Of a stretch of 43,545 nt of DNA, positions 14,107 to 22,473 are shown piece by piece. The translations under genes and the position numbers were made by a program. How positions within the stretch are numbered: position 1 is the stretch's first letter; every line of letters starts with the position of its first letter. Below the pieces are notes generated by a model. That model searched no databases. It was given only the letters and a program-made list of their open reading frames with translations, and was not told where the DNA came from. This stretch comes from Oscillospiraceae bacterium (GTDB taxonomy: Bacteria; Bacillota; Clostridia; Oscillospirales; UBA929), in assembly GCA_031255175.1 (NCBI GenBank), contig JAIRTA010000029.1, positions 1 to 43,545 on the forward strand, given 5' to 3'.

Positions 14107-16464
14107 TTATCCAATCTTCTCCGCAAACCTGTGGAGTACGGCTGCGACTTGTGCCCTTGTCGCGGCGCCCTGCGGGTCGATGACGAGCTGTGTGCTGCTC
14201 ACCCCGTTGATGATCTCCAATTTGTAGAGCACCTGCACCGCCTCTTTGGCGTAGTCGGAGATCTCCGTCTCATCCGTGAAGAGGATATACTGCTCCGTGA
14301 CGGGAAGGTTGATCTCCGCGTAGCTCATGTACCGCGTCAAAACGGTCGCCATCTGCTCGCGGGTGATGTTGTCGTTGGGCCCGAAGCGCCCGCCCCCGTA
14401 GCCGTTTACGACGCCGTTTGACGCCGCCCATACCACCGCGTCCGCATAGTACGCGCCGCCGCTCACATCGTCGAACGGGCTCTCCGCCGCCTCCACGTCC
14501 GGCGCGCCGTGCAGACGGTACAGCACCGTCACGAGCATACCGCGCGTCATGGGGATGCCGGGGCTGAACGCGGTCTCGCTTGTGCCGCCGAACAGTCCTT
14601 TTTCGTAGGCGTAGACCACATCGCCGTAGAACCAGTCTTCCGCGCTCACGTCGTCAAACGGCTCCTCGTCAAAAGCGCCGCCGTCATACACGGTCGCGCC
14701 GCCGAACACCGTGGCCAGCACCTTTGTCTGGTCGATGCGCAGCGGGTTGATCTTCAAAATATCCTGGTCAATGACGATGAAATCGGCCTCTTTGCCCGCC
14801 TTGATGGAGCCGAAACGCTCCTCGCCGAAGAGCTGGTAGGCGACATTGATCGAATACGCCTCCACCGCCTGCTTGACGGAAATCCGCTCGGCGGGGTTTA
14901 AGAGCCAGGTGGGGTCGTTGATGTCCGTGATGTCGTCCACCCCGTAGTACGCCGGATTGTTCAGATTTCTGGTGACCGAGGCCTCGATGGCCCAGAAGGG
15001 GTTGTTGACCGGCGACACGGGATAGTCTCCGGAGAAGGTCACCGTCACGCCGTTGTCGATCAGGCTCTTCACCGGGTATTCTTTGTAGGCCCTGTCTTCG
15101 CCCAAGGCCACCTTGTCCACGTATTCGTACCACTCCGGCTCCTTGAGGTGCCAGAACGGCTGGGTGGACCCGATGACGTGGAGCTGGCCCATCCTCACCT
15201 TGTCGGAATCCTTCACCACCTGCAAGTGGGTGATGGTGTTGCGCGCGTCCACGCCCGGATTTTGCCCCTGCGCGTACGCCATCGCGTCCAGGGTCTGCGT
15301 CGTGGCCTCGTCGCCTATGGCGTGGACGTGAATCTGCCCGCCGTTTTTCATCAGGGCGTCAAAATGGCGTTTCAGGGTTTCCGTATCCCAAAGCGGCACG
15401 GAGACAAAATCGGACGCCAGGCCGGCGGCCGGGTCATACGGCTCGCCCAGATACGCCGTCATGCCCTCCACAACGCCGTCCTCAAAGAACTTGCCGGTGG
15501 TGACGCCGATCAATTTGCTGTCCTTCGCGGCCTCCCGCGCGTCGAGGAACGCCTTCAGGTCATCCTCAAACTTGTTTTCGGGCGAGAAGCGGGTGGCGAG
15601 GTTGGCGTGTATGTGCCAGTCGCCGTCCTTTTCCATTTGGAGCAAGTAGTCCACGTACTCCGGGGAGGGAAGGATCATGCTGTTTTGGGTATACCCCCAC
15701 CGGAGCATGCTGTCTTGATAAGACGCGAGGGCCCTCACCTGCTGTTCGTCGCTGAATTGCTGCGACATGGTGATGAGGCTGGAGGCGTCTGTCAGCGTGC
15801 CCCAGAGCGCCCCGTCCGGCCCTTTCTGCACCATCCCCGTGGGGTGCGTCGTGTCTTTTGTGATGCCGTTCATCTCCAGCGCCTTGCTGTTGAGCCAGCG
15901 GCTGTGGCCGTCGTTGGACGTGAGAATGACGGGCTTGTCCGAACAGATCTCATCCAGCCACTCTTTTTTGGGCCCCCGGCCCTCGGCCTCTTCCCCGCCG
16001 ATGGCCATAGTAAAGCCGCTTCCCCAATAGGCGTCGAGCTCCGGATTTGCCTCGATGTAGGCGCGGATGTCCTTGAGCGTCTGTTCCCTCGTGATGGATG
16101 TGTAGAGATAAATGTTGTACATTTCTGTGAGAGCCGTGCCCGGAGGATGCACGTGGCCGTCGCCCAGACCCGGAAGGATGACCTTCCCGCGCATGTCCCG
16201 TACCTGTGTGCCCTCCCCTATGTACGCCTGCGCGCCTTCATCGCTGCCGACATAAAGGAATTTCCCGTCTTTTCCCACCGCGAGACTCTGCTGCGGCGTG
16301 ACGTCCCAATTGCTGCCCTCCACTGTGTAGATGACGGCGTTCTTCAACACCAGGGCGGCCGTCTCCTCCGCCGCCAGACCCACGCCGCCCAGGGGCAGCG
16401 CGAGAACCGCGGCGAGTAACAGGGACACAAAGGACTTGCTGCTGCGCTTCAACCAATTTTTCAT
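14107..16464 (-). CDS. SLH-anchored exported amidohydrolase (YtcJ/amidohydrolase-3 family)
   Basis: Exported metal-dependent hydrolase, 785 aa, displayed on the cell wall. A signal peptide (SFVSLLLAAVLALPLGGVGLA) precedes the amidohydrolase. Metal-site motifs are HVHPPG (about residue 105), HVHAIGDEAT and the late aspartate in FSGDYPVSP; the C-terminal strand KEADFIVIDQDI closes the composite barrel. From about residue 605 come three S-layer homology repeats (FDDVSAEDWFYGDVVYAYEKG; FDDVSGGAYYADAVVWAAS; FTDETEISDYAKEAVQVLY), which bind pyruvylated wall polymer. YtcJ-type enzymes are usually cytoplasmic, so surface anchoring is unusual. ATG at 16464 is chosen because GGAGG lies 10 nt upstream; the ATG at 16473 is only 1 nt from it. 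Substrate unknown. Confidence 0.88.
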   Translation of the reverse strand: MKNWLKRSSKSFVSLLLAAVLALPLGGVGLAAEETAALVLKNAVIYTVEGSNWDVTPQQSLAVGKDGKFLYVGSDEGAQAYIGEGTQVRDMRGKVILPGLGDGHVHPPGTALTEMYNIYLYTSITREQTLKDIRAYIEANPELDAYWGSGFTMAIGGEEAEGRGPKKEWLDEICSDKPVILTSNDGHSRWLNSKALEMNGITKDTTHPTGMVQKGPDGALWGTLTDASSLITMSQQFSDEQQVRALASYQDSMLRWGYTQNSMILPSPEYVDYLLQMEKDGDWHIHANLATRFSPENKFEDDLKAFLDAREAAKDSKLIGVTTGKFFEDGVVEGMTAYLGEPYDPAAGLASDFVSVPLWDTETLKRHFDALMKNGGQIHVHAIGDEATTQTLDAMAYAQGQNPGVDARNTITHLQVVKDSDKVRMGQLHVIGSTQPFWHLKEPEWYEYVDKVALGEDRAYKEYPVKSLIDNGVTVTFSGDYPVSPVNNPFWAIEASVTRNLNNPAYYGVDDITDINDPTWLLNPAERISVKQAVEAYSINVAYQLFGEERFGSIKAGKEADFIVIDQDILKINPLRIDQTKVLATVFGGATVYDGGAFDEEPFDDVSAEDWFYGDVVYAYEKGLFGGTSETAFSPGIPMTRGMLVTVLYRLHGAPDVEAAESPFDDVSGGAYYADAVVWAASNGVVNGYGGGRFGPNDNITREQMATVLTRYMSYAEINLPVTEQYILFTDETEISDYAKEAVQVLYKLEIINGVSSTQLVIDPQGAATRAQVAAVLHRFAEKIG

Positions 16465-16527
16465 CAATCTCATACCTCCGACATTTTATTTTTCGCCACG
16501 CCGTGTTCGGCGTTGTTGCGCTCTTCT

Positions 16528-16571
16528 ATGATTGGAAATATTCCCCAATCATCTGCTGTTGTCTGCTGTTG
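16528..16571. promoter_or_regulatory. Palindrome plus tandem decamer upstream of the SLH amidohydrolase
   Basis: ATGATTGG (16528-16535) and CCAATCAT (16545-16552) form perfect 8-bp arms around AAATATTCC. Immediately adjacent, TCTGCTGTTG is repeated twice in tandem (16552-16571). A 6-bp hairpin ACGCCG-TGTT-CGGCGT (16498-16513) lies between this and the gene. No clear promoter was found. Confidence 0.45.
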
Positions 16572-16642
16572 GTCGTTATCCCCGTAAAACCCAAAATCAA
16601 ATATATCAAACGCGCCCACACGCTCGCGCGCGTCGTTGTAGA

Positions 16643-16662
16643 GGCGCACCCATGTGTGCGCC
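16643..16662 (-). terminator. Short hairpin after the thioesterase gene
   Basis: GGCGCAC-CCATGT-GTGCGCC, 7-bp arms, 12 nt past the minus-strand thioesterase stop. No T-run follows, so the terminator assignment is weak. Confidence 0.35.
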
Positions 16663-16673
16663 CTCCCCCACCG

Positions 16674-17084
16674 TCATCGCGCGCCCGCAGGCGGCGTTTT
16701 TCTGAAACCGGTGGAGGAAACGCGCGCGACGAGGCGGTTTTGTTCGTCGGTCACGTCGACGTCGTAGAGGCTGACCGAACGGCCGCCGTGGCGGCGGACC
16801 GCCGTGGCCGTGAGCCGGCCGCCTCCGGGGGCGGAGACGAAGTGGATCGTGCTGTGCAGCGTCACGGTGTCTTGAAGATCGTAATTCGTCGCAACCGCAA
16901 AGGCAAAGTCGGCCAGCGTGAAGATCAGGCCGCCCTGAACCCGCCCCATCGCGTTCATGTGGCGCGGCTGAACGGCGACGCTGCAGACCGTCCGCTCCTG
17001 CGTCACCTCGTCGATTGTGATGCCGTGCTCCGTGGCAAAGATATCGCGCGCGAAGACCGCACGGATCTCATCCAATGGCTTCAT
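16674..17084 (-). CDS. PaaI-type hotdog-fold acyl-CoA thioesterase
   Basis: Predicted cytoplasmic thioesterase of 136 aa. The hotdog helix and active-site region HMNAMGRVQGGLIFTLADF match the PaaI group (the usual HxNxxGxxHGG...D, with glutamine at the histidine of HGG). The following strand, TVTLHSTIHFVSAPGGG, and the closing TATAVRRHGGRSVSLYDVDV complete the fold. It would hydrolyse acyl- or aryl-CoA thioesters. Last gene of the thiI operon, 9 nt after the hydrolase gene. The substrate cannot be named. Confidence 0.85.
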   Translation of the reverse strand: MKPLDEIRAVFARDIFATEHGITIDEVTQERTVCSVAVQPRHMNAMGRVQGGLIFTLADFAFAVATNYDLQDTVTLHSTIHFVSAPGGGRLTATAVRRHGGRSVSLYDVDVTDEQNRLVARVSSTGFRKTPPAGAR

Positions 17085-17093
17085 CTGTTTTCT

Positions 17094-17825
17094 TCACTTC
17101 TCTTTCTCTGTCTCATGCTTTATCTCTTGTTTTATCTCTTGCGCTGTCTCCGCCGCGCCGGCGTCCAGCTCCAAAAAATCCGCCGTCGCCGCCAGCAGCG
17201 CTTCGGGCCGCCGCACGTAACTGTCATGCGTCTCACCGGGCAAAATGCGCAGCGTACTGCCGGGGATCGCCGCGGCCAGCGCCCGCGTGTGCGCGGTCCG
17301 GATGATGTCGCGGCTGCCGGCCAGTACCAGCGTGGGCGCGCGGATGGCGCCCAGCGCCGCCCGGGATATGTGGGGCTGCGTCAGCATGAGACGAAGCTTT
17401 TCATCCCGCTTTGCGGCGTACAGGAACCGCGCGCTCGCGCGAAACCACAGCCGCAGGCCGTCCGGGCGCGTGTTGCCGCCGATCACCACCAGCTTCGACA
17501 CAAGCGCCGGATAGCGGGAGGCCAGCAGCAGCCCGACGATGCCGCCGTCGCTGAACCCGAGCAGCGCCGGCCGCGTCAGCGACAGCGCGGCGATCAGCCC
17601 GGCGACGTCCTCCGCCATGTCCTCGTAGCGCAGCGTGCGCACCCGGTCGCTCCGGCCGTGGTCCCGGCTGTCGACGGCCACCACGCGGTAGCGGGCGGCG
17701 AAGCGCCGGACAAGCGCCCCGTCAAAGAGCGTGTGGTCCTCGCCGTTGCCATGCAGCAACACCAGCCCCGGCCCCCGGCCGGTTTGCTCGCAGTAGAGCT
17801 TTATGCCGTTTGTCTCGACAAACAT
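17094..17825 (-). CDS. Alpha/beta-fold hydrolase
   Basis: Cytoplasmic serine hydrolase of 243 aa. The oxyanion loop LLHGNGEDH, nucleophile elbow GFSDGG, acid in GSRDIIRTAH and histidine in GETHDSYV are all in place. The last 20 residues are a charged low-complexity tail (QEIKQEIKHETEKEK) produced by a CT-rich tandem repeat at the DNA level. It starts 5 nt after cinA. Substrate unknown; the family includes esterases, haloperoxidase-like enzymes and C-C hydrolases. Confidence 0.85.
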   Translation of the reverse strand: MFVETNGIKLYCEQTGRGPGLVLLHGNGEDHTLFDGALVRRFAARYRVVAVDSRDHGRSDRVRTLRYEDMAEDVAGLIAALSLTRPALLGFSDGGIVGLLLASRYPALVSKLVVIGGNTRPDGLRLWFRASARFLYAAKRDEKLRLMLTQPHISRAALGAIRAPTLVLAGSRDIIRTAHTRALAAAIPGSTLRILPGETHDSYVRRPEALLAATADFLELDAGAAETAQEIKQEIKHETEKEK

Positions 17826-17830
17826 GGCCT

Positions 17831-19069
17831 CTACAGGCCGAGCAGGTGCCGGCGCACCATGTCCAGCGCGTGCCCCGACGCGGCCACGCGCACGCGTCGC
17901 CGGTCGGCGCCGAGCAGCAACGTATGTACAACGGGCTCCGCGTCGCGGGCGGCCAGCGCCAGGCAGACTGTCCCGGGCGCCGTGCCGCTCCCGTCGCCGT
18001 CCGGGCCGGCAAGGCCGGTCACCGCCACCGCAACGTCGGCGTTCATCTGCACGAGCGCGCCGCGGGCCATCGCCAGGGCCACCGGCTCGGAGACCGCGCC
18101 ATACAGCCCCAGCAGCCGCTCAGACACCCCGAGCATCGCCGTCTTGGCGGCGTCGCTGTAGGCCACCGCCCCGCCCCGAAACACCAGGGAGGCCCCCGGG
18201 ATCTCCGTCAGGCGGCCGGCGATGAGCCCGCCGGTGCAGGACTCCGCCAGCGCCAGCGTCTTCCCCCGCTCGCGCAGCAGCGTCAAGACGCGCGCCTCCA
18301 GCGAATCGACGTCCACACCGTATACCACGTCGCCGAGTACCCGGCAGAGTTCCTCGACCACCGGCTCCGTCATGGCCCGCGCCGCCTCCGGCGTGGCCGC
18401 CCGGGCCGTCACCCGCAGCATGACCTCGCCCTCCTTCGCGTAGGGCGCGACGGTCGGGTTCTCCTGCCGCTCCATGTATGCGCGCAGCTTGTACTCCACC
18501 GCCGCCTCCCCCATGCCGAAGATGCGCACCTGGCGGGAGACGATGCTCTCTTTGGAAAATTTTTCTAAATATGGGCGGGCGCAGTGTTCAAACATCGAGA
18601 GGCATTCCCGCGGCGGGCCGGGCAGCATCAGCACATGCTTGCCCCCGGTCTCAAACGCGCAGCCCGGCGCGGTGCCCCAGTCGTTTTGGAAGACAACGCA
18701 GCCCTCCGGCAAAAACGCCTGCCGCTCGTTGTTGGGCGTGAGCGGCCTGTGGATGCCGTCGAAATAGGCTTGGATGCGCGTCCAGATCTCCTCATGGCGC
18801 ACGAGTTTTTTGCCGAAACAGGCGGCGATGGTCTCCTTTGTCAGGTCGTCGTAGGTGGGGCCGAGGCCCCCTGTGGTGATGAGGATGTCGGAGCGCTCCT
18901 TCGCGATCCGCAGCGCCTGCGTCAGCCGCCCCGGGTTGTCGCCCACCACGGTATGGAAGTAAACGTGCAGGCCCAGCTCGCTGAGCTTTTGGGATATGTC
19001 CCGCGCGTCGGTGTTCGCGGTGCCGCCGAGCAGCAGCTCCGTGCCGACGGCGATGATTTCAACAACCAT
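17831..19069 (-). CDS. cinA: CinA: competence/damage-inducible, NMN deamidase family protein
   Basis: Two-domain protein of 412 aa. The N-terminal MoCF-like half (COG1058, ADP-ribose pyrophosphatase in some members) shows IIAVGTELLLGGTANTDA and ITTGGLGPTYDDLTKE. The C-terminal half is the CinA nicotinamide-nucleotide amidase, with LALAESCTGGLIAGRLTE, FRGGAVAYS and VTGLAGPDG. The likely job is NAD recycling by deamidating NMN and clearing damaged ADP-ribose. ATG at 19069 is chosen because AGGAG is 7 nt upstream; the ATG at 19075 would be only 1 nt away. It lies between thiI and the hydrolase gene. Confidence 0.95.
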   Translation of the reverse strand: MVVEIIAVGTELLLGGTANTDARDISQKLSELGLHVYFHTVVGDNPGRLTQALRIAKERSDILITTGGLGPTYDDLTKETIAACFGKKLVRHEEIWTRIQAYFDGIHRPLTPNNERQAFLPEGCVVFQNDWGTAPGCAFETGGKHVLMLPGPPRECLSMFEHCARPYLEKFSKESIVSRQVRIFGMGEAAVEYKLRAYMERQENPTVAPYAKEGEVMLRVTARAATPEAARAMTEPVVEELCRVLGDVVYGVDVDSLEARVLTLLRERGKTLALAESCTGGLIAGRLTEIPGASLVFRGGAVAYSDAAKTAMLGVSERLLGLYGAVSEPVALAMARGALVQMNADVAVAVTGLAGPDGDGSGTAPGTVCLALAARDAEPVVHTLLLGADRRRVRVAASGHALDMVRRHLLGL

Positions 19070-19106
19070 ATGCATTCTCCTCTTGTCCGAACACGGCCGG
19101 GCAAAT

Positions 19107-20300
19107 TCAGGCGGGCCCCTTCTCCTCATCTGCCGGCCGCCGCCATTCGGCCTGGGCCAGCGCGGCCTCGACGAGTTCTTCGCGGGGGAACGCCGCCTCC
19201 GCCGCGAGAACATCCGGCAGGCGCGGTTTTGTCTTGGGGTGCCGGGGCGTAAAGACCGTGCAGCAGTCCTCAAAGGGCAGCACGGAGACGTCGTAGGTGC
19301 CGATGCGGCGGGCCTTTACGACGATCTCCTCCTTGTCGAGCCCGATGAGCGGCCGCAGCACGGGCAGCGTCAGCCCGGCGCCCGTCACCCCCAGGGACTC
19401 CAGCGTCTGGGAGGCCACCTGCCCCAGGCTCTCGCCGGTGACCAGCCCCGCCGCGCCGGCGCGGCGCGCCACCCGCTCCGCCGCGGCCATCATGGCCCGC
19501 CGCAGGATGAGCGTACCGTACGCCTCCGGGCAGTGGCGGCGGATGGCCTCCTGGACCGCCGTAAACGGCACCAGGCACAGCGCCGGCGAAGCGCCGCACC
19601 GCTCGGCCAGCAGCCGCGCGAGCGTGATAACTTTGTCCCGCGCCTCGGGCGAGGTATAGGGATAGCTGTAGAAGTGGACGAGCACCGGCATCACCCCGCG
19701 CCGGGCCGTCATGTAGACGGCCACGGGGCTGTCGATGCCCCCGGAGAGCAGGCAGACCGCCTTGCCCCCCACGCCCAGCGGCAGGCCGCCCGCGCCGGGC
19801 CGGGCGCCCGCGTGTATGTAGGCCGCCGTGTCGCGGATCTCCACCATCACAAGAAGTTCGGGCGCTTCGACGTTCACCGTCAGGCCCGGGTGGGCGCTGT
19901 GCAGCGCGCCGCCCACCGCGCGCGCGATCTCGGGCGAGGTGAGCGGGAATCTCTTATCCGCCCGCCGGGCCTCCACCTTGAAGCTGCGCACGCGGCGCAG
20001 CGGCGCGTCCAGATAGGCGAGCGCCGTGCGGGTGACGGCGTCCATCTCCTTTGCCGCCTCCGCCGCGCGGGTCAGCGCCGCGACGCCGAACACCTCCGCG
20101 CAGGCCGCAAACGCGGCGTCCATGTCCGCGTCGTCGCGCTGCGGCGCCACCATGACGGTGGACTGACGCGCCTCGAGGGCAAACGGACCGAGCGGGCGCA
20201 GGCGGCGCGCCGTATTGTCGAGCAAGCTCCGCTCGAAACGGGCCCGGTTGAGCCCCTTGAGCACAAGCTCCCCCATCTTCAGCAAAATGACCTCTTTCAG
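19107..20300 (-). CDS. thiI: tRNA 4-thiouridine synthase ThiI (probable CTG start)
   Basis: ThiI adenylates U8 of tRNA and transfers sulfur to it; it may also serve thiamine thiazole synthesis. The N-terminal ferredoxin-like domain starts KEVILLKMGELVLKGLNRARFE, followed by THUMP (about residues 60-160), then the PP-loop LLSGGIDSPVA and the conserved FEDCCTVFTPRHPKTKP. There is no rhodanese domain, as usual in Firmicutes, so sulfur should come from a cysteine desulfurase located elsewhere. The family N-terminus begins at a CTG (20300) with GGGGAG 8 nt upstream. The only conventional alternatives are GTG at 20324, which lies before the ribosome site, and an ATG at 20276 inside the conserved region. 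Confidence 0.93.
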   Translation of the reverse strand: MKEVILLKMGELVLKGLNRARFERSLLDNTARRLRPLGPFALEARQSTVMVAPQRDDADMDAAFAACAEVFGVAALTRAAEAAKEMDAVTRTALAYLDAPLRRVRSFKVEARRADKRFPLTSPEIARAVGGALHSAHPGLTVNVEAPELLVMVEIRDTAAYIHAGARPGAGGLPLGVGGKAVCLLSGGIDSPVAVYMTARRGVMPVLVHFYSYPYTSPEARDKVITLARLLAERCGASPALCLVPFTAVQEAIRRHCPEAYGTLILRRAMMAAAERVARRAGAAGLVTGESLGQVASQTLESLGVTGAGLTLPVLRPLIGLDKEEIVVKARRIGTYDVSVLPFEDCCTVFTPRHPKTKPRLPDVLAAEAAFPREELVEAALAQAEWRRPADEEKGPA

Positions 20301-20362
20301 ACTGTATTCTCCCCTTCGGCCCACGGCGCGCAGACGCGCATATTCACCGCCGGCCCGTATAT

Positions 20363-20391
20363 ATTATACCGACTTCCCTTTTCGCGCGCAA
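20363..20391 (-). promoter_or_regulatory. Sigma-A-type promoter of the thiI-cinA-hydrolase-thioesterase operon
   Basis: On the minus strand: -35 TTGCGC (20386-20391), 17-bp spacer, consensus -10 TATAAT (20363-20368). Confidence 0.75.
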
Positions 20392-20463
20392 TCCCGAGAT
20401 GGGGAACTTCGCCCCCTCTCGCGGGGCCGCCACGCACTTTTTGAAAAATCGTGAAAGTTTTTC

Positions 20464-20493
20464 TTGAAATTTACCACTTCGGCGGGTTATACT
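20464..20493 (+). promoter_or_regulatory. Promoter of acpP
   Basis: -35 TTGAAA (20464-20469), 18-bp spacer, -10 TATACT (20488-20493), about 36 nt before the ATG. Confidence 0.65.
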
Positions 20494-20528
20494 TTGAAAG
20501 GGCAATATCGAAGCTTAGGAGTGAGACC

Positions 20529-20762
20529 ATGAGCACTACTGTGGAAAAGATTCGCGCCATCCTGGCGGCCCAGCTCGACATCGACGAGGACAAGATTTCG
20601 GCCACCACAGATATCGCGGAGGATCTGGGCGCGGATTCTCTGGATGTCGTGGAACTTATGATGTCCGTGGAGGAGGAGTTCGGCGTGACGATCGACGAAG
20701 ACGACGTCCGGTCCTTCAAGACGGTCGGAGACGTGGCCCATTACATCGACGAAAAGTTGTAA
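20529..20762 (+). CDS. acpP: Acyl carrier protein
   Basis: Carrier of fatty-acyl chains during type II fatty acid synthesis, 77 aa and acidic. The four-helix pattern and the phosphopantetheine site DLGADSLDVVELMM, with attachment serine S37, are clear. AGGAG lies 7 nt before the ATG, which removes an upstream extension of the open frame. The gene is monocistronic here, away from a fab cluster, between two minus-strand operons. Only 13 nt separate its stop from the convergent rsmI stop, and no terminator is visible in that gap. Confidence 0.96.
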   Translation: MSTTVEKIRAILAAQLDIDEDKISATTDIAEDLGADSLDVVELMMSVEEEFGVTIDEDDVRSFKTVGDVAHYIDEKL

Positions 20763-20775
20763 CAGCGCCCCGCCC

Positions 20776-21621
20776 TCAGCGCCCGTCCGCGCGTTCGTCC
20801 TTGACGAGCGCGGCGTACACGGCGCTGCGGGACAGTCCCGTCCGTTCGGCGGCGCGGCGCGCGGCGTCGCGAAGGCTGACACCGCCGGACAGCTCTTCTT
20901 TTGCCTGCTCGACCGCACTCGCCAGGGAGGGCGACGGCGGCGGCGTATCGGGTCTGCCCTCGACCACCAGCACAAACTCCCCGCGAGGCGCGTGCTCGGC
21001 GTAATGAGCCGCCGCCTCGTGTAGTGTGGTGCGCCACACCTCCTCGTGCCGCTTTGTCAGCTCGCGGCACACGGCCGCGCGCCTGTCCCCCAGCGCCTCA
21101 AGCAGGTCCGCCAGCGTATGGGGCAGCTTGTGCGGGGCCTCGTAAAAGATCATCGTGCGGGTTTCCGCCCGCAGAGCCGCCAGGTGCGCCCGGCGGCTCT
21201 TTTTATTCATCGCGAGGAACCCTTCAAAGCAAAAGCGCCCGGCGGGAAGCCCGGAGACGGCCAGGGCCGTGACGAGCGCGCAGGGCCCCGGCAGGGCCAC
21301 AACGGCGATCCCCTGCCCGGCGCACAGCGCCACCAGGTCCTCGCCGGGATCGCTGATGGCCGGCGTGCCGGCGTCCGTGACCAGCGCGGCCGTCTCCCCC
21401 GCCGCCACGCGCGCGGCAATGCGCGCGCCGCTCTCCCGGCGGTTGTGCTCATAATAGCTGACCAGCGGTTTTTTGACCCCCATATGGTTGAGCAGCTTGA
21501 GCGTCACACGGGTGTCCTCGGCCGCGATGAAATCCACCTGCGCCAACACCGCCCGGGCCCGCTCCGTCATATCTCCCAGATGCCCGATCGGCGTGGGAAC
21601 CACATACAAAGTACCTGCCAT
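20776..21621 (-). CDS. rsmI: 16S rRNA 2'-O-ribose C1402 methyltransferase RsmI
   Basis: SAM-dependent tetrapyrrole-methylase-fold enzyme, 281 aa, that modifies C1402 in the decoding centre. Motifs are GTLYVVPTPIGHLGDMTERA, FIAAEDTRVTLKLLNH, the SAM loop LVTDAGTPAISDPGEDLV and PGPCALVTALAVSGLP. The C-terminal 50 residues (ASAVEQAKEELSGGVSLRDA onward) form the helical tail with the usual RTGLSRSAVYAALV helix-turn-helix-like end. ATG at 21621 with GGAGAGG upstream; a longer open frame upstream is not needed. Confidence 0.95.
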   Translation of the reverse strand: MAGTLYVVPTPIGHLGDMTERARAVLAQVDFIAAEDTRVTLKLLNHMGVKKPLVSYYEHNRRESGARIAARVAAGETAALVTDAGTPAISDPGEDLVALCAGQGIAVVALPGPCALVTALAVSGLPAGRFCFEGFLAMNKKSRRAHLAALRAETRTMIFYEAPHKLPHTLADLLEALGDRRAAVCRELTKRHEEVWRTTLHEAAAHYAEHAPRGEFVLVVEGRPDTPPPSPSLASAVEQAKEELSGGVSLRDAARRAAERTGLSRSAVYAALVKDERADGR

Positions 21622-21684
21622 GCGCCTCTCCCCATGTACGGTTCGGGTGTCTACCCGCGCGCGCCGTTTCGCCGCGTCCTTCCT

Positions 21685-21713
21685 ATCATATCCGATCCGG
21701 CCCGATTTGACAA
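21685..21713 (-). promoter_or_regulatory. Promoter of rsmI
   Basis: On the minus strand: -35 TTGTCA (21708-21713), 17-bp spacer, -10 TATGAT (21685-21690), about 60 nt before the start. Confidence 0.7.
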
Positions 21714-21757
21714 GACCCGGGATTGGCGCGCGGGCCTTTTCTTCCCGGCCGGGGATG

Positions 21758-21766
21758 TGATATGAT
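21758..21766 (+). promoter_or_regulatory. Extended -10 promoter of the transporter-radical SAM pair
   Basis: TGATATGAT is an extended -10 element; the -35 position (TTTCTT, 21738-21743) is weak. It precedes the TTG start at 21799 by 32 nt. Confidence 0.45.
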
Positions 21767-21798
21767 AGAAAAGCAGATGCGCACAGGAGGTGTCCGCG

Positions 21799-22473
21799 TT
21801 GTCCTCTCCACACACAACGCCCCCCGCAGGCCAAAGCCCCGAGGGGTTCTCTCCGCTGGTGGTGATCGCCGGGCTGATGATCGCCTCCTACCTGACCGCC
21901 AACGTCATGGCCGTGAAGATCATCTCCGTGGCCGGCCTCTCTCTGTTTGACGCGGGGACCCTCACCTTCCCGCTCGCCTACATGGTGGGGGACGTCCTGA
22001 CGGAGATCTGGGGCTTTCGAACCGCCCGGCGGGTGATCTGGCTGACGTTTGCCTGCAACCTGATGCTCGTCGGGGCCACGGCGCTGGGCACGCTACTGCC
22101 GTCGCCCGACTACGCGCGGGAGATGTCGGACGCGTACGCCCGGGTGTTCGGCTACATGCCGCGGATCGTGCTGGCGTCGCTGCTCGGCTTTCTCGGCGGC
22201 GAACTCTCAAACGCGTTTTTTATGGACAGGATCAAGCGCTGGACGCGCGGGCGCCGCCTGTGGATCCGGACCGTCGGCAGCTCGGCCGTCGGCTATCTGT
22301 TCGACACCGTGTTTTTCGTGTTCGCCGCGTTTTACGGCACCGTACCGTTTGCGGATCTCCTCTCTCTGATCGCGGCCCAGTATATACTGAAGCTTGTCGT
22401 CGAGGCGCTGGGCGGCACGCCGCTGGCGTATGCGTCGATCCGCTTTTTGAAGAAACGGTACGGTGCGCGATGA
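21799..22473 (+). CDS. Queuosine-precursor transporter, YhhQ/VUT family
   Basis: Membrane protein of 224 aa with about six helices, imported-ligand type. Family features include ASYLTANVMAVKIISVAG at the first helix, LTFPLAYMVGDVLTEIWGFRTAR and SLLGFLGGELSNAFFMDRIKR, followed by GSSAVGYLFDTVFFVFAAF. E. coli YhhQ takes up the queuosine precursors preQ0/preQ1; in Clostridia relatives also accompany queuine salvage. TTG at 21799 is chosen because CAGGAGG lies 8 nt upstream; a GTG at 21790 overlaps that site. The stop overlaps the next start (ATGA), so transporter and radical SAM enzyme are coupled. Confidence 0.85.
   Translation: MSSPHTTPPAGQSPEGFSPLVVIAGLMIASYLTANVMAVKIISVAGLSLFDAGTLTFPLAYMVGDVLTEIWGFRTARRVIWLTFACNLMLVGATALGTLLPSPDYAREMSDAYARVFGYMPRIVLASLLGFLGGELSNAFFMDRIKRWTRGRRLWIRTVGSSAVGYLFDTVFFVFAAFYGTVPFADLLSLIAAQYILKLVVEALGGTPLAYASIRFLKKRYGAR

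Noticed and set aside
17100-17150. CT-rich tandem repeat at the end of the hydrolase gene as a regulatory repeat
   Set aside because: It is in frame and simply encodes the charged tail. No regulatory context was seen.
11863-20444. Very long open frames antisense to rpiB, the kinase, the SLH amidohydrolase, cinA and thiI (up to about 550 codons)
   Set aside because: They mirror strong genes with clear motifs on the other strand, are rich in Arg/Pro/Ala/His, and have no ribosome site or family features. This is expected in GC-rich DNA.
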